DNA of 64,000 bases from ZC4RG30 sp039917615 (GTDB taxonomy: Bacteria; Pseudomonadota; Gammaproteobacteria; Steroidobacterales; Steroidobacteraceae): positions 62,001 to 126,000 of the forward strand of contig JBDSJD010000017.1 in the NCBI GenBank assembly GCA_039917615.1, in the 5' to 3' direction. Each line of letters begins with the position of its first letter. The stretch's first letter is position 1. Of this stretch, positions 43,353 to 52,273 are shown piece after piece. The notes beneath the pieces were generated by a model, which did not search any database, was not told the DNA's origin, and was given only the letters and a program-made list of their open reading frames with translations. The translations under genes were made by a program, and so were the position numbers.

Positions 43353-44387
43353 GTGACCGTACTTATAGTAGGGGGGGGCAAGATGGGATTGTCGCACCTG
43401 GCAGTTGCCAGCAGCCTCGTGGGCCGCGGGAATGTTGCCATCTGCGAGGCGAACTTCGGACTGCGTTTTGCATACCGACACATGGGCCATCGAGTATTCC
43501 CCTCTCTGCATGCTGCACAGGACTGCCTACGCGGCAATCTTTCTGCCGCGATAGTCGCCACACCTACTCCCAGCCACTACCCCGTCGCGAAAAGTTTGCT
43601 AGAGGCATCGGTTCCCTGCTTCGTGGAGAAACCCCTCACGCTTCGCTCCGTACACAGTGCTGAACTCGCGCGCATTGCCACCACCCGCGGCATCCATGCT
43701 CAAGTCGGATTTGTACTCCGGTACGTGGCTACATTCGTGACCTTGCGCAAACTGGTGTCATCCGCACGATTCGGACCCGTCGTTTCCTATGAAGCCCGGA
43801 TGAGCGGCAATGTAATCACCGGCCGCCAGGCCGACACGTGGCGCTCGGACTATTCGCGGGGAGGCGGCTGCCTGAATGAATACGGACCGCACCTGATTGA
43901 CCTGTGCAGGTATGCATTCGGGGATATTTCGGTGGTAAAGGAAGCGGCGGCTACGCAGGTGCATTCCCAGCGCGCGGATGACCGAATGACCGCATCGTGG
44001 GTTCATGTCTCTGGTACCGCCGGCCGGCTGGAACTGGACTGGTGCGACACTGCTCGCCGTAAGTCAGTCATTGAGTTCGATGTCATGTTCCAGCACGCTC
44101 ACGTTACGCTCGACAATTCAACGTTGAATATTGACCATCTAGCTCCAGGCTGGACCGGAGCGCCTGGCGAGCTTCAGGCGCTGCAATCAATTGCACCGCC
44201 CACCGTTTCGTTCTACCTGCGCGGCGAGGAGTACTCACTACAGCTGGAGGATTTCCTCGGCAGGAGCCTGCAGCGAAAGTTCGGCGCGACGCCGTTCGAA
44301 GGTGCGGCGATGCCTGCATTGCTCGCAGACGGCTTGGCGGTTGACCAATTAATTGAGGAAATCGCGCGGAAGGCAGGGCTCGCATGA
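43353..44387 (+). CDS. Gfo/Idh/MocA-family oxidoreductase with G-tract near its start
   Basis: This 344-residue protein begins at GTG 43353 behind GGGAG and opens VLIVGGGKMGLSH, the NAD(P)-binding loop. It has CFVEKPLTL near residue 92, the family's EKP motif, and GGGCLNEYGPHLIDL in the substrate region. It is the third such enzyme in the locus. The glycine loop is encoded partly by eight consecutive G residues. It overlaps the next gene by 4 bases. The sugar substrate is unknown. Confidence 0.85.
   Translation: MTVLIVGGGKMGLSHLAVASSLVGRGNVAICEANFGLRFAYRHMGHRVFPSLHAAQDCLRGNLSAAIVATPTPSHYPVAKSLLEASVPCFVEKPLTLRSVHSAELARIATTRGIHAQVGFVLRYVATFVTLRKLVSSARFGPVVSYEARMSGNVITGRQADTWRSDYSRGGGCLNEYGPHLIDLCRYAFGDISVVKEAAATQVHSQRADDRMTASWVHVSGTAGRLELDWCDTARRKSVIEFDVMFQHAHVTLDNSTLNIDHLAPGWTGAPGELQALQSIAPPTVSFYLRGEEYSLQLEDFLGRSLQRKFGATPFEGAAMPALLADGLAVDQLIEEIARKAGLA
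43371..43378 (+). repeat. G8 homopolymer tract in codons 7-9
   Basis: Eight consecutive G bases lie 18 bases into the oxidoreductase gene and form most of the GGG of its nucleotide-binding loop. A change of one base would shift the frame and abolish the protein. Tracts of this kind are contingency loci in some pathogens; here function is only a possibility, since glycine codons in a GC-rich genome can give such runs by chance. Confidence 0.45.
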
Positions 44388-45259
44388 GCTTCGGGCCCGT
44401 CCTCTTTGGCGACAACCAGTTCATCGGCGTGAATCATTCGAGTCAAGCGAAGGCGACATCCCATTTCGAACGATTCCGGGACACAGATCGGATATTGGAA
44501 GTGCTCGGTTGGGCGCACGAGGCAGGTATTCGCGACTTCGTGTTCACGACGCATGAACGGTATAAGCCCGTATTCCAGGAAATCGTGGGCTCGAAAATGT
44601 TTCCGGGGCTGCATTTCACGCCATGCCTCCCCTATGCACACAAGTACGCACAGCAGATGGCCGAAACCAGCATGGTGCGCGCAGTACTCTCCAACCTGGG
44701 CGGCGTTCCGAAGATACGCTTGGCGGGCAGCTTGGTGCGGGCGGCCGCCGGCGATTTCTCTGGACTGATGCAGCTGCTTGTGCAGATCGAAGTCCTAATG
44801 ATGAAGGGATTGCCCATCCGCGGCGTATTCCTGCTCAATATCATGTTCGACCTGTTGCTGGCGCTGGGCGCGACCCGGTTGATCGAGAAGTACCATCGAT
44901 TCGTCGTTGAGGAACTGGCGGCGACCCCAGGCTACTTCACGATGAATCATCCCGCTGCGGTTAAGGCATTGTGTGTGGATATCGGTTTGGAACAGCCTTG
45001 GCTATGCGCCAACCTGAATGTCGCTGGGTTCCGGACGAATCCGTCGTTGGACGCGGTCAGGGATTCGTTTGCGTCCGGCCGGACCCGCAATATCGCCATG
45101 TCGGTCTTTGCATCCGGTTCAGCCGGAACCGACGAGGCCCTTACTTATGTAGTGCGGGCGGCCGGCGTCGACTGCATCTTGTTCGGCTCCTCACGCCGCG
45201 AAAACATTCTCCGCAACACCGATGCCGTCCTGCGCGAACGCCGCCTCAGAACGAATTGA
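44384..45259 (+). CDS. Conserved protein of polysaccharide loci, probable TIM-barrel
   Basis: This 291-residue protein is not assigned. It begins VLFGDNQFIGVNHSS and contains WAHEAGIRDFVFTTHER, an alternating strand/helix pattern, PGYFTMNHPAA, and AAGVDCILFGSSRRENI near the end. That pattern suggests a (beta/alpha)8 barrel of the aldolase or aldo-keto type, without clear catalytic residues. It is coupled by 4 bases to the oxidoreductase gene, so it may act on the same sugar. The 3' end overlaps by 14 bases with a convergent wza remnant. A 3' fragment of a paralog lies at 46058-46150. Confidence 0.7.
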   Translation: MSFGPVLFGDNQFIGVNHSSQAKATSHFERFRDTDRILEVLGWAHEAGIRDFVFTTHERYKPVFQEIVGSKMFPGLHFTPCLPYAHKYAQQMAETSMVRAVLSNLGGVPKIRLAGSLVRAAAGDFSGLMQLLVQIEVLMMKGLPIRGVFLLNIMFDLLLALGATRLIEKYHRFVVEELAATPGYFTMNHPAAVKALCVDIGLEQPWLCANLNVAGFRTNPSLDAVRDSFASGRTRNIAMSVFASGSAGTDEALTYVVRAAGVDCILFGSSRRENILRNTDAVLRERRLRTN

Positions 45260-45548
45260 CCGCCGCCACCGGCACGGCAACGTTGTAGAGAATCTGGGTC
45301 ACCACCTGCCAGAATGCTAGACGTGGCATGCGCTCTGTATCCAGCGGCACAATGTAGTCATTGCGATCAAGATCCGGCGAGAACAAGTATGAAGTGGCAT
45401 TCTGCACTTCGCCGATTACCGTTACCTCTTGTCGCCGCTTGGGCAAGGTGAGTTCGTCGCCGTTGCGCAAAACACCGACTTTGTCGTTGTGGGCAGACGC
45501 CTCCAGTAGCCCTGGCAGATCCATGACGAACCTGCCGGTGGCTCGTGA
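45246..45548 (-). pseudogene. 3' remnant of a wza-like polysaccharide export gene
   Basis: The translation from 45548 (SRATGRFVMDLPGLLEA, then QEVTVIGEVQNATSYLF, VPLDTERMPRL, PVAAVNSF) follows the C-terminus of the intact export gene at 46159-48993. It lacks 47 residues in frame between RNDYI and VPLDTERM. The last 34 residues match the intact protein at 25 positions, so the two copies are diverged rather than a fresh duplication. The 5' side changes abruptly into wzz-like sequence in another frame. No start or signal peptide exists, so it is non-functional. Confidence 0.85.
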
Positions 45549-45680
45549 AACGGAACTCGATGTCCCGGGATTGCAGGACCGCAAGCGCCTCGGTGGTGTC
45601 GCCAGAGCCCAGATTGAGCCCCGCGAGACTTGCCAGTCCGCCCAACTGGGCCAACATGGGGTTGCTGTTTTTTTCCAGAT
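45549..45680 (-). pseudogene. Internal fragment of a wzz-like chain-length determinant gene
   Basis: In this frame the minus strand reads MLAQLGGLASLAGLNLGSG, then TTEALAVLQSRD. It closely parallels LGQLGGIAALAGVGGGQ and EEALAVLRSRE in the intact Wzz at 32651-33532. The similarity is limited to about 40 codons and then stops at the wza-like remnant, where the frame also changes. It is a leftover of a second wzz gene, which in many loci lies next to wza. Boundaries are approximate. Confidence 0.72.
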
Positions 45681-45719
45681 ATTGACTACGACGACGCTGG
45701 CAACGAGGTTGCCATCAGT

Positions 45720-46057
45720 GTGCGCGCAGCGGGAGCGCATCATCAAGCGACTGATGAAGGGCGCCATGGCCAACGGATTCACCACCGAGCTTTGGACGAC
45801 CAGTCGCGTGGCAACGATCATTCTTCAGTGCTGCAAGGTTCAATACCATCGCAGTCACGTGGCTCGTCTGCTGCATGACTTTGGCTTCAGCTGCCAGAAA
45901 CCCGAGCGCCGTGCTCTGGAGCGGGACGAGGCCCGCATTGAACAGTGGAAGCGCAAAGACTGGCCGCGAAAAAAAACGCTGCGCGGTTGGGTGCGCACTT
46001 CATCTTCGTCGACGAATCCGGCTTCATGCTGACCCCCACCGTCCGCCGCACCTGGAC
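45720..46057 (+). mobile_element. IS630-family transposase remnant with frameshift
   Basis: The first frame reads ERIIKRLMKGAMANGFTTELW, then RVATIILQCCKVQYHRSHVARLL and QKPERRALERDEARIEQWKR, the typical IS630 helix-turn-helix and linker. After an A8 run (45969-45976) the next frame gives KKNAARLGAHFIFVDESGFML and TPTVRRTW, including the first catalytic Asp region. A -1 slip on the A run would join them. The N-terminal helix-turn-helix part and everything after RRTW, including the later catalytic Asp and Glu, are missing. I could not identify terminal inverted repeats. Confidence 0.8.
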
Positions 46058-46150
46058 GTGGACTGCGTCGTATTTGGTTCTTCAAGCAGGGAACATATCA
46101 TTCACAACTCGGCGGCCATACTTCACAGTCGCAAACCGCAAAAGTTTTGA
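46058..46150 (+). pseudogene. 3' remnant of a paralog of the 44384-45259 gene
   Basis: The last 30 codons read VDCVVFGSSSREHIIHNSAAI and end at the TGA at 46150. They align without gaps to VDCILFGSSRRENILRNTDAV at the end of the intact gene (14 of 30 residues identical). Like the intact copy, it is convergent with a wza gene immediately downstream. The 5' part is replaced by the transposase remnant. It cannot be expressed as a functional protein. Confidence 0.8.
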
Positions 46151-46158
46151 AACAGATT

Positions 46159-48993
46159 CTAGAATGAATTGATTGCCGCGACAGAAATTGCAAGATTGTA
46201 GATAATCTGCGTCACTGCCTGCCAGAGCGGCAGCCTGGGCATGCGTTCAGTATCCACCGGCACCACGATTGTATCGCCAGGCTTTATGGTCAGATCGAAA
46301 CCGCGGCGAAGGAAACCACCACGCTGCGCCATTACGCTGCCGTTAGCTCGTACGACGTAGATCTTCCCGCGGTCCGCCCTGCGCGTAGTACCACCACTCA
46401 GTGAAATGTAATCATCGCGTTGCAACTCGCTGCTGTAGAGATGCGAGGTCGTAGTCTGGACCTCGCCAATTACTGTCACTTCCTGCTTCTGAGAAGGAAC
46501 AACAAGCAGATCGCCACTACTCAAAATCACATCTTTGGGTGAACCTTTTCCGCCCTCCAACAATCCAGGCAAATCAATTATCAAGCGCCCCACGGCACGC
46601 GACCGCTCCAATTGCGCGAGCAGCGTCTGCCCAGCTACCAACGACGATTGGCTGGCGCTCGCCTGATTGGCCGCCGCAGCCTGCACTGACATGGTCGCCA
46701 GATCACTCTGCAGACGCTCAGTAAGCAGGTCGAGCTGCTTCTGTTCACGCTCCCGCAATTCCACTCGCGTGAAAGCGCTCCCACTGACAAAAGCTCTGGA
46801 AGTGATACCACCAGCCCGCTGCAGCAATTCGTAAAGTGTTTCGCCGCGGCGTATTCGATAGTTGCCCGGGAATCGCACCTCCCCCGCAATCGCCACGGAT
46901 TCCAGATCGGTCCAGTCCGATGTCTCCTTAACAAGCAGATGATCGAATGGGCGTAGCGCAATGTCAGCGTTCGGGTCACCGCGCAGCACCGCATCCAGAT
47001 TCACTTCGATGAGTTCGGTCTGTCGCGCGCCTTCACCGTTCACCTCAAACCGCGCGAGTTCCGCCTTGCCTGCAAAGGCAGCTGCATCGAGATTTCCGCC
47101 TGCCCGCAACAGATCACTGACGGTCATGCCAGCTTCCAGCGGGTATTCGCCAGGCACCTTCACACGACCTTCCACACGCACTACCTCCGTAGGGCGCGAT
47201 AGGCCCGATTGCAACCGCAGCTCATCAAGCAGTGGCTTGATAATCCTCTCGCGGCCGGGTGCAAAGTCGAACACTGTAATCTGGTCCCGCGCCATCAGCG
47301 CGATATCCGCTGCGCCACCGCGCTGCCCCAATGCCGCCACCAAATCGGCCGATAACGCCTCTACCTTGCGGTCGGCTCCCGATTCGCGTCGGATAAGGAT
47401 ATAGCGCGCATCGGCGTTGGGTTTCAGCTCGTCGATAGATCCAATGACATCAGTCAGTCGCAAACCAGGCCGCCAAGCCACCTGGCCAGGCCGATGCACG
47501 AAACCGTCGATAACCACACCTGAATCTAGTTGCGGGCGTAGACGAGCCACACGCAGCGCATCGCCGTTACGCAGCGTTTGCGAGCGACCGGCCGCCGAAG
47601 TGAAGCTAATATCGAGTACTACGCGGCGATACTGCTCGTCCACACGGGCAATTGTCGAGCGCGTTGGATCTGCTTCAATTGAAAGCCCACCGGCCATCTG
47701 CAACAAAGATTCCGCGGTAGTTTCGCCTCGCAGCTCATAGATGGCTGGGCGCTTTACTTCGCCGTCAATCGATACTGTCGGACCAACGGGCGGGATGAAG
47801 ATCACATCCCCCGGCTGCAGCATGGCGTCGTCCACCGTATCGCCCCGGATCAGCAGGTCATACAGATCGAGGCGACGCACAACTGCACCTTGGCGTTTCA
47901 GCTGGATATCGCGTAGCGAGCCTATCGCCTTTACGCCGCCCGAAGCAAATAGTGCCGTGATCATTGTGTCGAGCCCACTGACGGTATAGCCGCCTGGCTG
48001 CTCCACCTCGCCCAATACAAGCACACGGATCGAGCGTATGTCTCCCATCGAGACATTGGCGCGCACCCCCATTATCTGCTCCGAAACGCGCGACTCAATA
48101 GCGGATTTCGCGGCGCTGAACCGCAATCCGCTGACGCGGATTGGTCCCAGTTGAGGAAAGCTGACCGTACCTTCGGGGCTGACTCTCAACCGCAGGTTGC
48201 GATTCTGGCTCCCAAACAGCTGCACATTGAGTTCGTCGCCCGGGCCTACCACGTAATCTGCTGGCACAGGCAGGTTGGCGCCTGCAGAAAAGGTAGACGG
48301 AGATGCATTGAATAATTCGTAGCCGAATGGCTTTAGACCCTCCACACCCGTTCGGGCCACTGGCAATCGCGACAGACTCACGTCGAGTTCCTGCAGTGCG
48401 GGCTCTACGGACAGGCGCTGCACGGCCTGCTGCTCACTCAAACCGCCGATGAGTATGGGCGCGAATCCTGGCAAGTTCAGGTAACCCTCGCGATCAAGCC
48501 TGTAAGGATTGCGCGCTTGCACCTGTCTAATTGCGTTCGACCATCGCTGTTGGTCTTCTACGTTAGGCGGGCTGGTCGACGGTATCCGTACACGCCTCGG
48601 CGCAGTGTCGGCACTGGGGTCCTGCGTATTGGCATTGCGCACACTACCGCGGGACATGGTGCCAGGCAGAGCAAGCTCTACCACTACTACATCAAGCGGG
48701 GCCAAAGCACCGACTTTCTCCGCATCGTCGCCAGCATTTATCCGGCCCCGGCGCGCGCCTCCGGTCTCGTCAGTTGTGCGCTCAGCACCTTCGCTAACTC
48801 GGTCCGTTCCCGGTCCGGCCAACTGCTGTAGGAGGGCTTGCTGCTGCTCGGGCGAAAGGTTCTGAAAGATCTGCAGTTGCTCGGCAGTGGATACGTTCTG
48901 TGCAATAGCGGCAGGCACTGAAATCAGCGCAAGAGTGAGGTTCAGTAGGATGGAGCGAGCAGCACACACCCGCAGCAGGTTGAACCAAGTCAT
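46159..48993 (-). CDS. wza: Large Wza-like outer-membrane polysaccharide export protein with SLBB domains
   Basis: This 944-residue protein is far longer than E. coli Wza (379). It has a signal peptide cut near AIA-Q at residue 31/32 and no lipobox Cys, a Gln-rich stretch, and the Poly_export domain (about 225-310, DYVVGPGDELNVQLFG, VSPEGTVSFPQLGPI). Several SLBB-type domains follow (GEVEQPGGYTVSG, GEVKRPAIYELRG, GFVHRPGQVAWRPG, GRVKVPGEYPLEAG, GEVRFPGNYRIRRG, GEVQTTTSHLYS). It should form the outer-membrane or periplasmic exit channel for the polymer. It is in the same orientation as wzi upstream. Confidence 0.9.
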   Translation of the reverse strand: MTWFNLLRVCAARSILLNLTLALISVPAAIAQNVSTAEQLQIFQNLSPEQQQALLQQLAGPGTDRVSEGAERTTDETGGARRGRINAGDDAEKVGALAPLDVVVVELALPGTMSRGSVRNANTQDPSADTAPRRVRIPSTSPPNVEDQQRWSNAIRQVQARNPYRLDREGYLNLPGFAPILIGGLSEQQAVQRLSVEPALQELDVSLSRLPVARTGVEGLKPFGYELFNASPSTFSAGANLPVPADYVVGPGDELNVQLFGSQNRNLRLRVSPEGTVSFPQLGPIRVSGLRFSAAKSAIESRVSEQIMGVRANVSMGDIRSIRVLVLGEVEQPGGYTVSGLDTMITALFASGGVKAIGSLRDIQLKRQGAVVRRLDLYDLLIRGDTVDDAMLQPGDVIFIPPVGPTVSIDGEVKRPAIYELRGETTAESLLQMAGGLSIEADPTRSTIARVDEQYRRVVLDISFTSAAGRSQTLRNGDALRVARLRPQLDSGVVIDGFVHRPGQVAWRPGLRLTDVIGSIDELKPNADARYILIRRESGADRKVEALSADLVAALGQRGGAADIALMARDQITVFDFAPGRERIIKPLLDELRLQSGLSRPTEVVRVEGRVKVPGEYPLEAGMTVSDLLRAGGNLDAAAFAGKAELARFEVNGEGARQTELIEVNLDAVLRGDPNADIALRPFDHLLVKETSDWTDLESVAIAGEVRFPGNYRIRRGETLYELLQRAGGITSRAFVSGSAFTRVELREREQKQLDLLTERLQSDLATMSVQAAAANQASASQSSLVAGQTLLAQLERSRAVGRLIIDLPGLLEGGKGSPKDVILSSGDLLVVPSQKQEVTVIGEVQTTTSHLYSSELQRDDYISLSGGTTRRADRGKIYVVRANGSVMAQRGGFLRRGFDLTIKPGDTIVVPVDTERMPRLPLWQAVTQIIYNLAISVAAINSF

Positions 48994-49037
48994 GGAAACG
49001 AGCCCCTAACCGTTTGTCGGCGACATATCTCGGAATG

Positions 49038-50525
49038 TTACAGTGGCTTGCGCCACTGGATGAAGCCGAAGACTCCCTTAGCATCACCTGCGCTGGCAGG
49101 CCTCTGGCGTTCATAGCCCAACTGCATACCCAAACTTTGCCCCCTGACGCGCCCTTCCCAGCCGAGTTCCGCAGACTCATAGTCGCTGCGGCCCTGACTC
49201 ACGGGGTTATAAGGGTCCGGCACCCCATAAGCATAGAGCCTTCCATGGCGGATACGCAGGGCCAAACGATCACCGTCGGCCTGGGTAAGCGTGAGGGCAA
49301 TGGAAGTCGTCTCGGAATTCGCGTCAGTGGTGTGGCCGATGTTGCGATCATGGTAGCGATAGCCCGCAAAGAATATTGCCTGCCGGTAGGCACAATGGGG
49401 TTCGAGCGATGGGTTGTACCACTTGCAGCTGTTGTTGGCGTATTCGACATGGGTACGCAGAACAGATCCGGAATCCAGTGTGAACCAGGACTCCGCACCA
49501 AACTGCGCCAGGTAACGCTCGGGAATTCCTGTACTAGAATTGTCTTCGCCAATCATCTGGGCGTGCAGCGCGAGCGGCAGCGCGTTGAACGGCGATACGA
49601 TACGTACGTCAAATCCTGCCATCTGGTTACCGGGTTCGTCGGCCGGATTGCCGAGCCCACGTATTCCCTTGTTATCCTGTCCGATCAGCACTCGACCGAA
49701 GGTCTTGAGGTCGCAAGGGCGCCCCTTGCCGCAGAACTGCGCCGTACGCGACATTCCGAACTCGAAAATCGGTGCTGGCTTGAAGGACACCCGCATCCCC
49801 ATAAAGACCGGACGGTCCACATCGGGCCGCTCATTTTCCATCAACCCCAGAAAACCCGAGAAACGCCACGGGCCAAACCAGCGCAGCACAGGGAGATCCA
49901 CGGGCAAGCTGCGATATCGGTCCAGCGACAACGCTGGCATGGGGCGCGCATTGGTAGAGAGAATGAGGCTGCCGTCGCGCCCCGGCCCCCACCAACGGTC
50001 CATCTGGTTCGCGCTGAACAGCCAGTTGCCCCAGCGAACAGTGGCTTCGCTGCCGTCCAATCGTAATTCCTGTCGGTCGCTCGCGTCGATCACGCCAGTG
50101 GCCACCAGCGTAATGCTGTAACGCTCGGTGCCAGCACCGCCCATGCTTGTCAGTTCGAAATTCTCGCGCCCCAGCGTGGATTCATCGCGCAGCAAGCCGG
50201 GCTCACCCATGGTCATACGTACTTCACGAATGCGCCAATCACTTGCATTCTCGGGAACCTTTGTCGCGGCAGCGATGCGGGACAGCGCGCTGCGCAGCGC
50301 CGGCTCGAAGAGATCCGAGCCATTGATCTTGCTGATGGCCTGTTCGACGTCGGCACGCGCCAGCGGCCACTCGTTGACGGGCAGGTTGATTACCCCTTCA
50401 TCCACCAGCAGTGACAAATCGTCGCGCAAACGGACGTCGTGGGCGGGAAGGAAGAAACTCTGTGCCTGGGTGACATCCACAACCAGGAGAGCGACGCACA
50501 GGCATGTTGCGGATCGGAAATTCAT
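49038..50525 (-). CDS. wzi: Wzi-family capsule assembly outer-membrane protein
   Basis: This 495-residue protein has a signal peptide cut after TQA (residue 21). An N-terminal helical part (DLSLLVDEGVINLPVNEWPLARADV) is followed by a beta-barrel with alternating aromatic/charged strands (RWGNWLFSANQMDRWWGPGRDGSLILS) and a C-terminal strand ending VFGFIQWRKPL. The WWGPG motif is typical of Wzi, a lectin-like barrel that ties capsule to the cell surface. It lies next to the export channel gene, supporting a capsule rather than LPS O-antigen. Confidence 0.9.
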   Translation of the reverse strand: MNFRSATCLCVALLVVDVTQAQSFFLPAHDVRLRDDLSLLVDEGVINLPVNEWPLARADVEQAISKINGSDLFEPALRSALSRIAAATKVPENASDWRIREVRMTMGEPGLLRDESTLGRENFELTSMGGAGTERYSITLVATGVIDASDRQELRLDGSEATVRWGNWLFSANQMDRWWGPGRDGSLILSTNARPMPALSLDRYRSLPVDLPVLRWFGPWRFSGFLGLMENERPDVDRPVFMGMRVSFKPAPIFEFGMSRTAQFCGKGRPCDLKTFGRVLIGQDNKGIRGLGNPADEPGNQMAGFDVRIVSPFNALPLALHAQMIGEDNSSTGIPERYLAQFGAESWFTLDSGSVLRTHVEYANNSCKWYNPSLEPHCAYRQAIFFAGYRYHDRNIGHTTDANSETTSIALTLTQADGDRLALRIRHGRLYAYGVPDPYNPVSQGRSDYESAELGWEGRVRGQSLGMQLGYERQRPASAGDAKGVFGFIQWRKPL

Positions 50526-50580
50526 CCGCCGGAATATACCGGAGTATATCGTCCGCCGCTTGAGCCAACGAAGCCGCTAA

Positions 50581-52134
50581 TCAGTGCTGCATTTGCTGAA
50601 GCAACTGCAGCGTACTCCGGAGCGACTCGCTCTGCGCCTGCCCCTGCCCGGTAACCAGAGGCACAATGGCAGCAGTCATCTTCTTGCCGAGCTCAACGCC
50701 CCACTGATCAAAAGCGTTGATGCCCCAGATAACGCTCTGTGTGAATACCTTGTGCTCATAGGCCGCGACCAAGGCCCCCAATAAGCGCGGCTCGAGCCGC
50801 TTGAACAGCAGGACGCTGGACGGGCGATTGCCTTCGTGCACCTTATGCGGACTGTCCGATTGCTGTCCGTAGGCGAAGGCTTCGACCTGCGCGAGGCAGT
50901 TTGCGATGGCCAGCTGGTGCGCATGGGCGTCACCGCAGGAAGACAGCGCCGGTAACAGGAAATCGAGCGCAGCCCGCGGCGTGCCTTGGTGCAGCATCTG
51001 GAAAAACGAATGCTGCGCATTGTTGCCAGAATCTCCCCAGACTACCGGGGCAGTCTCGCAGAACACTGGGGAACCATCGCAGCGCACCCGCTTGCCATTG
51101 CTTTCCATGTCGAGTTGTTGCAGATAGGCGGGGAAGCGCGCCAGCCGATCGTCGTATGCCAGCACTGCAACGGTCGGCAGCTTCAGGAAATTGATATTCC
51201 AGATGCCGATCAGACCCATGAGTGCGGGGAGATTTTCCCGCCAGGGCGCAACCTGAAAGTGCTCATCCATGGCGGCGCCACCAGCAAGAAATTCCCGGAA
51301 GTTCGCTGCTCCGATAGCGATGGCAAGCGATACGCCAATGGCGGACCAGATTGAATACCGTCCCCCGACCCAGTCCCACATTGCGAACCGATGGTCTGTA
51401 TGAATACCGAACGCGTCCATTGCCGGGCCGTTCACGGAAACGGCCGCAAAGTGCGCGGGTACGGCTGAGGCACCCAGCCGCGACACCAGCCAACGCCGCG
51501 CCGATTCGGCATTCGTGCGGGTTTCCAGTGTGGTAAACGTCTTCGAGCACACGATGAAAAGCGTCCGCCTTGGGTTGGCGGCGGCGAGTACATCCGCCAG
51601 CTTGCAGCCATCGATATTCGACGCGAATGCGATTCGAGGCGCGCCATCCGACCAGGGGCGCAGAGCCTCTGTCGCCATGGCCGGACCCAGATCGGAACCA
51701 CCAATTCCGATATTGACCACGAGATCGAACTGATCCCCGCCACTGCCACGAAGTGAGCCCGACCGGACCCTCTCCGCGAACTGCAGCATCCGTTCGCGTG
51801 CGGAACTCACCAGGTCGGCGTTAGGCGCTGCTTCTCTGCGCAGGGCGGTATGCAATACTTGGCGAGATTCGGTGGGGTTGGCGATGCTCCCCCCATACAT
51901 GCCAGCAATGCGTTCCCGCAGCTGAACATCATCCCCGAGCTGAGCTAGCAACCCCAAGGTTTCCTGACTGATCCGCTGCCGGCAGAAGTCGAGCTGAAGT
52001 CCGGCACCTGCGACTGTGCAACGGGCGCTGCGGCCCGGCTCCGCGGCGAAGAGCTCGGCGATTGTAGGTTGCGGACGAGCCGCAAGCTCTGTCAGACGCT
52101 GCCAGGAAGGGGCGGTAGAGGCATCGTGAGGCAT
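50581..52134 (-). CDS. pgi: Glucose-6-phosphate isomerase
   Basis: This is a 517-residue enzyme. Both Pgi signatures are present: WDWVGGRYSIWSAIGVSLAI near residue 255, and the C-terminal HKVFTQSVIWGINAFDQWGVELGKK. The phosphate-binding SKTFTTLET and IGGSDLGP segments are also clear. It interconverts glucose-6-P and fructose-6-P, which feeds the GDP-mannose/GDP-fucose and UDP-GlcNAc precursors used by this locus. It is slightly shorter than the E. coli enzyme (549). Confidence 0.96.
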   Translation of the reverse strand: MPHDASTAPSWQRLTELAARPQPTIAELFAAEPGRSARCTVAGAGLQLDFCRQRISQETLGLLAQLGDDVQLRERIAGMYGGSIANPTESRQVLHTALRREAAPNADLVSSARERMLQFAERVRSGSLRGSGGDQFDLVVNIGIGGSDLGPAMATEALRPWSDGAPRIAFASNIDGCKLADVLAAANPRRTLFIVCSKTFTTLETRTNAESARRWLVSRLGASAVPAHFAAVSVNGPAMDAFGIHTDHRFAMWDWVGGRYSIWSAIGVSLAIAIGAANFREFLAGGAAMDEHFQVAPWRENLPALMGLIGIWNINFLKLPTVAVLAYDDRLARFPAYLQQLDMESNGKRVRCDGSPVFCETAPVVWGDSGNNAQHSFFQMLHQGTPRAALDFLLPALSSCGDAHAHQLAIANCLAQVEAFAYGQQSDSPHKVHEGNRPSSVLLFKRLEPRLLGALVAAYEHKVFTQSVIWGINAFDQWGVELGKKMTAAIVPLVTGQGQAQSESLRSTLQLLQQMQH

Positions 52135-52273
52135 GCGAGCATCTTAATCGACAGAGTCTCACGCGCGAGGTCCAGCTCGCGCATGGCTAACGTCTCGTCA
52201 GTCATCCAGAGATAGCCCCGGATAGTTGAAACTGCTACTTCGGCCCCGCAGACCCACGGGATCCCGCTATTGG

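Noticed and set aside
45361..46032. Single 223-codon plus-strand gene across the remnant region
   Set aside because: Its first 120 codons are antisense to the wza and wzz remnants. Only the part after about 45720 is real coding ancestry (IS630), and that is frameshifted and truncated.
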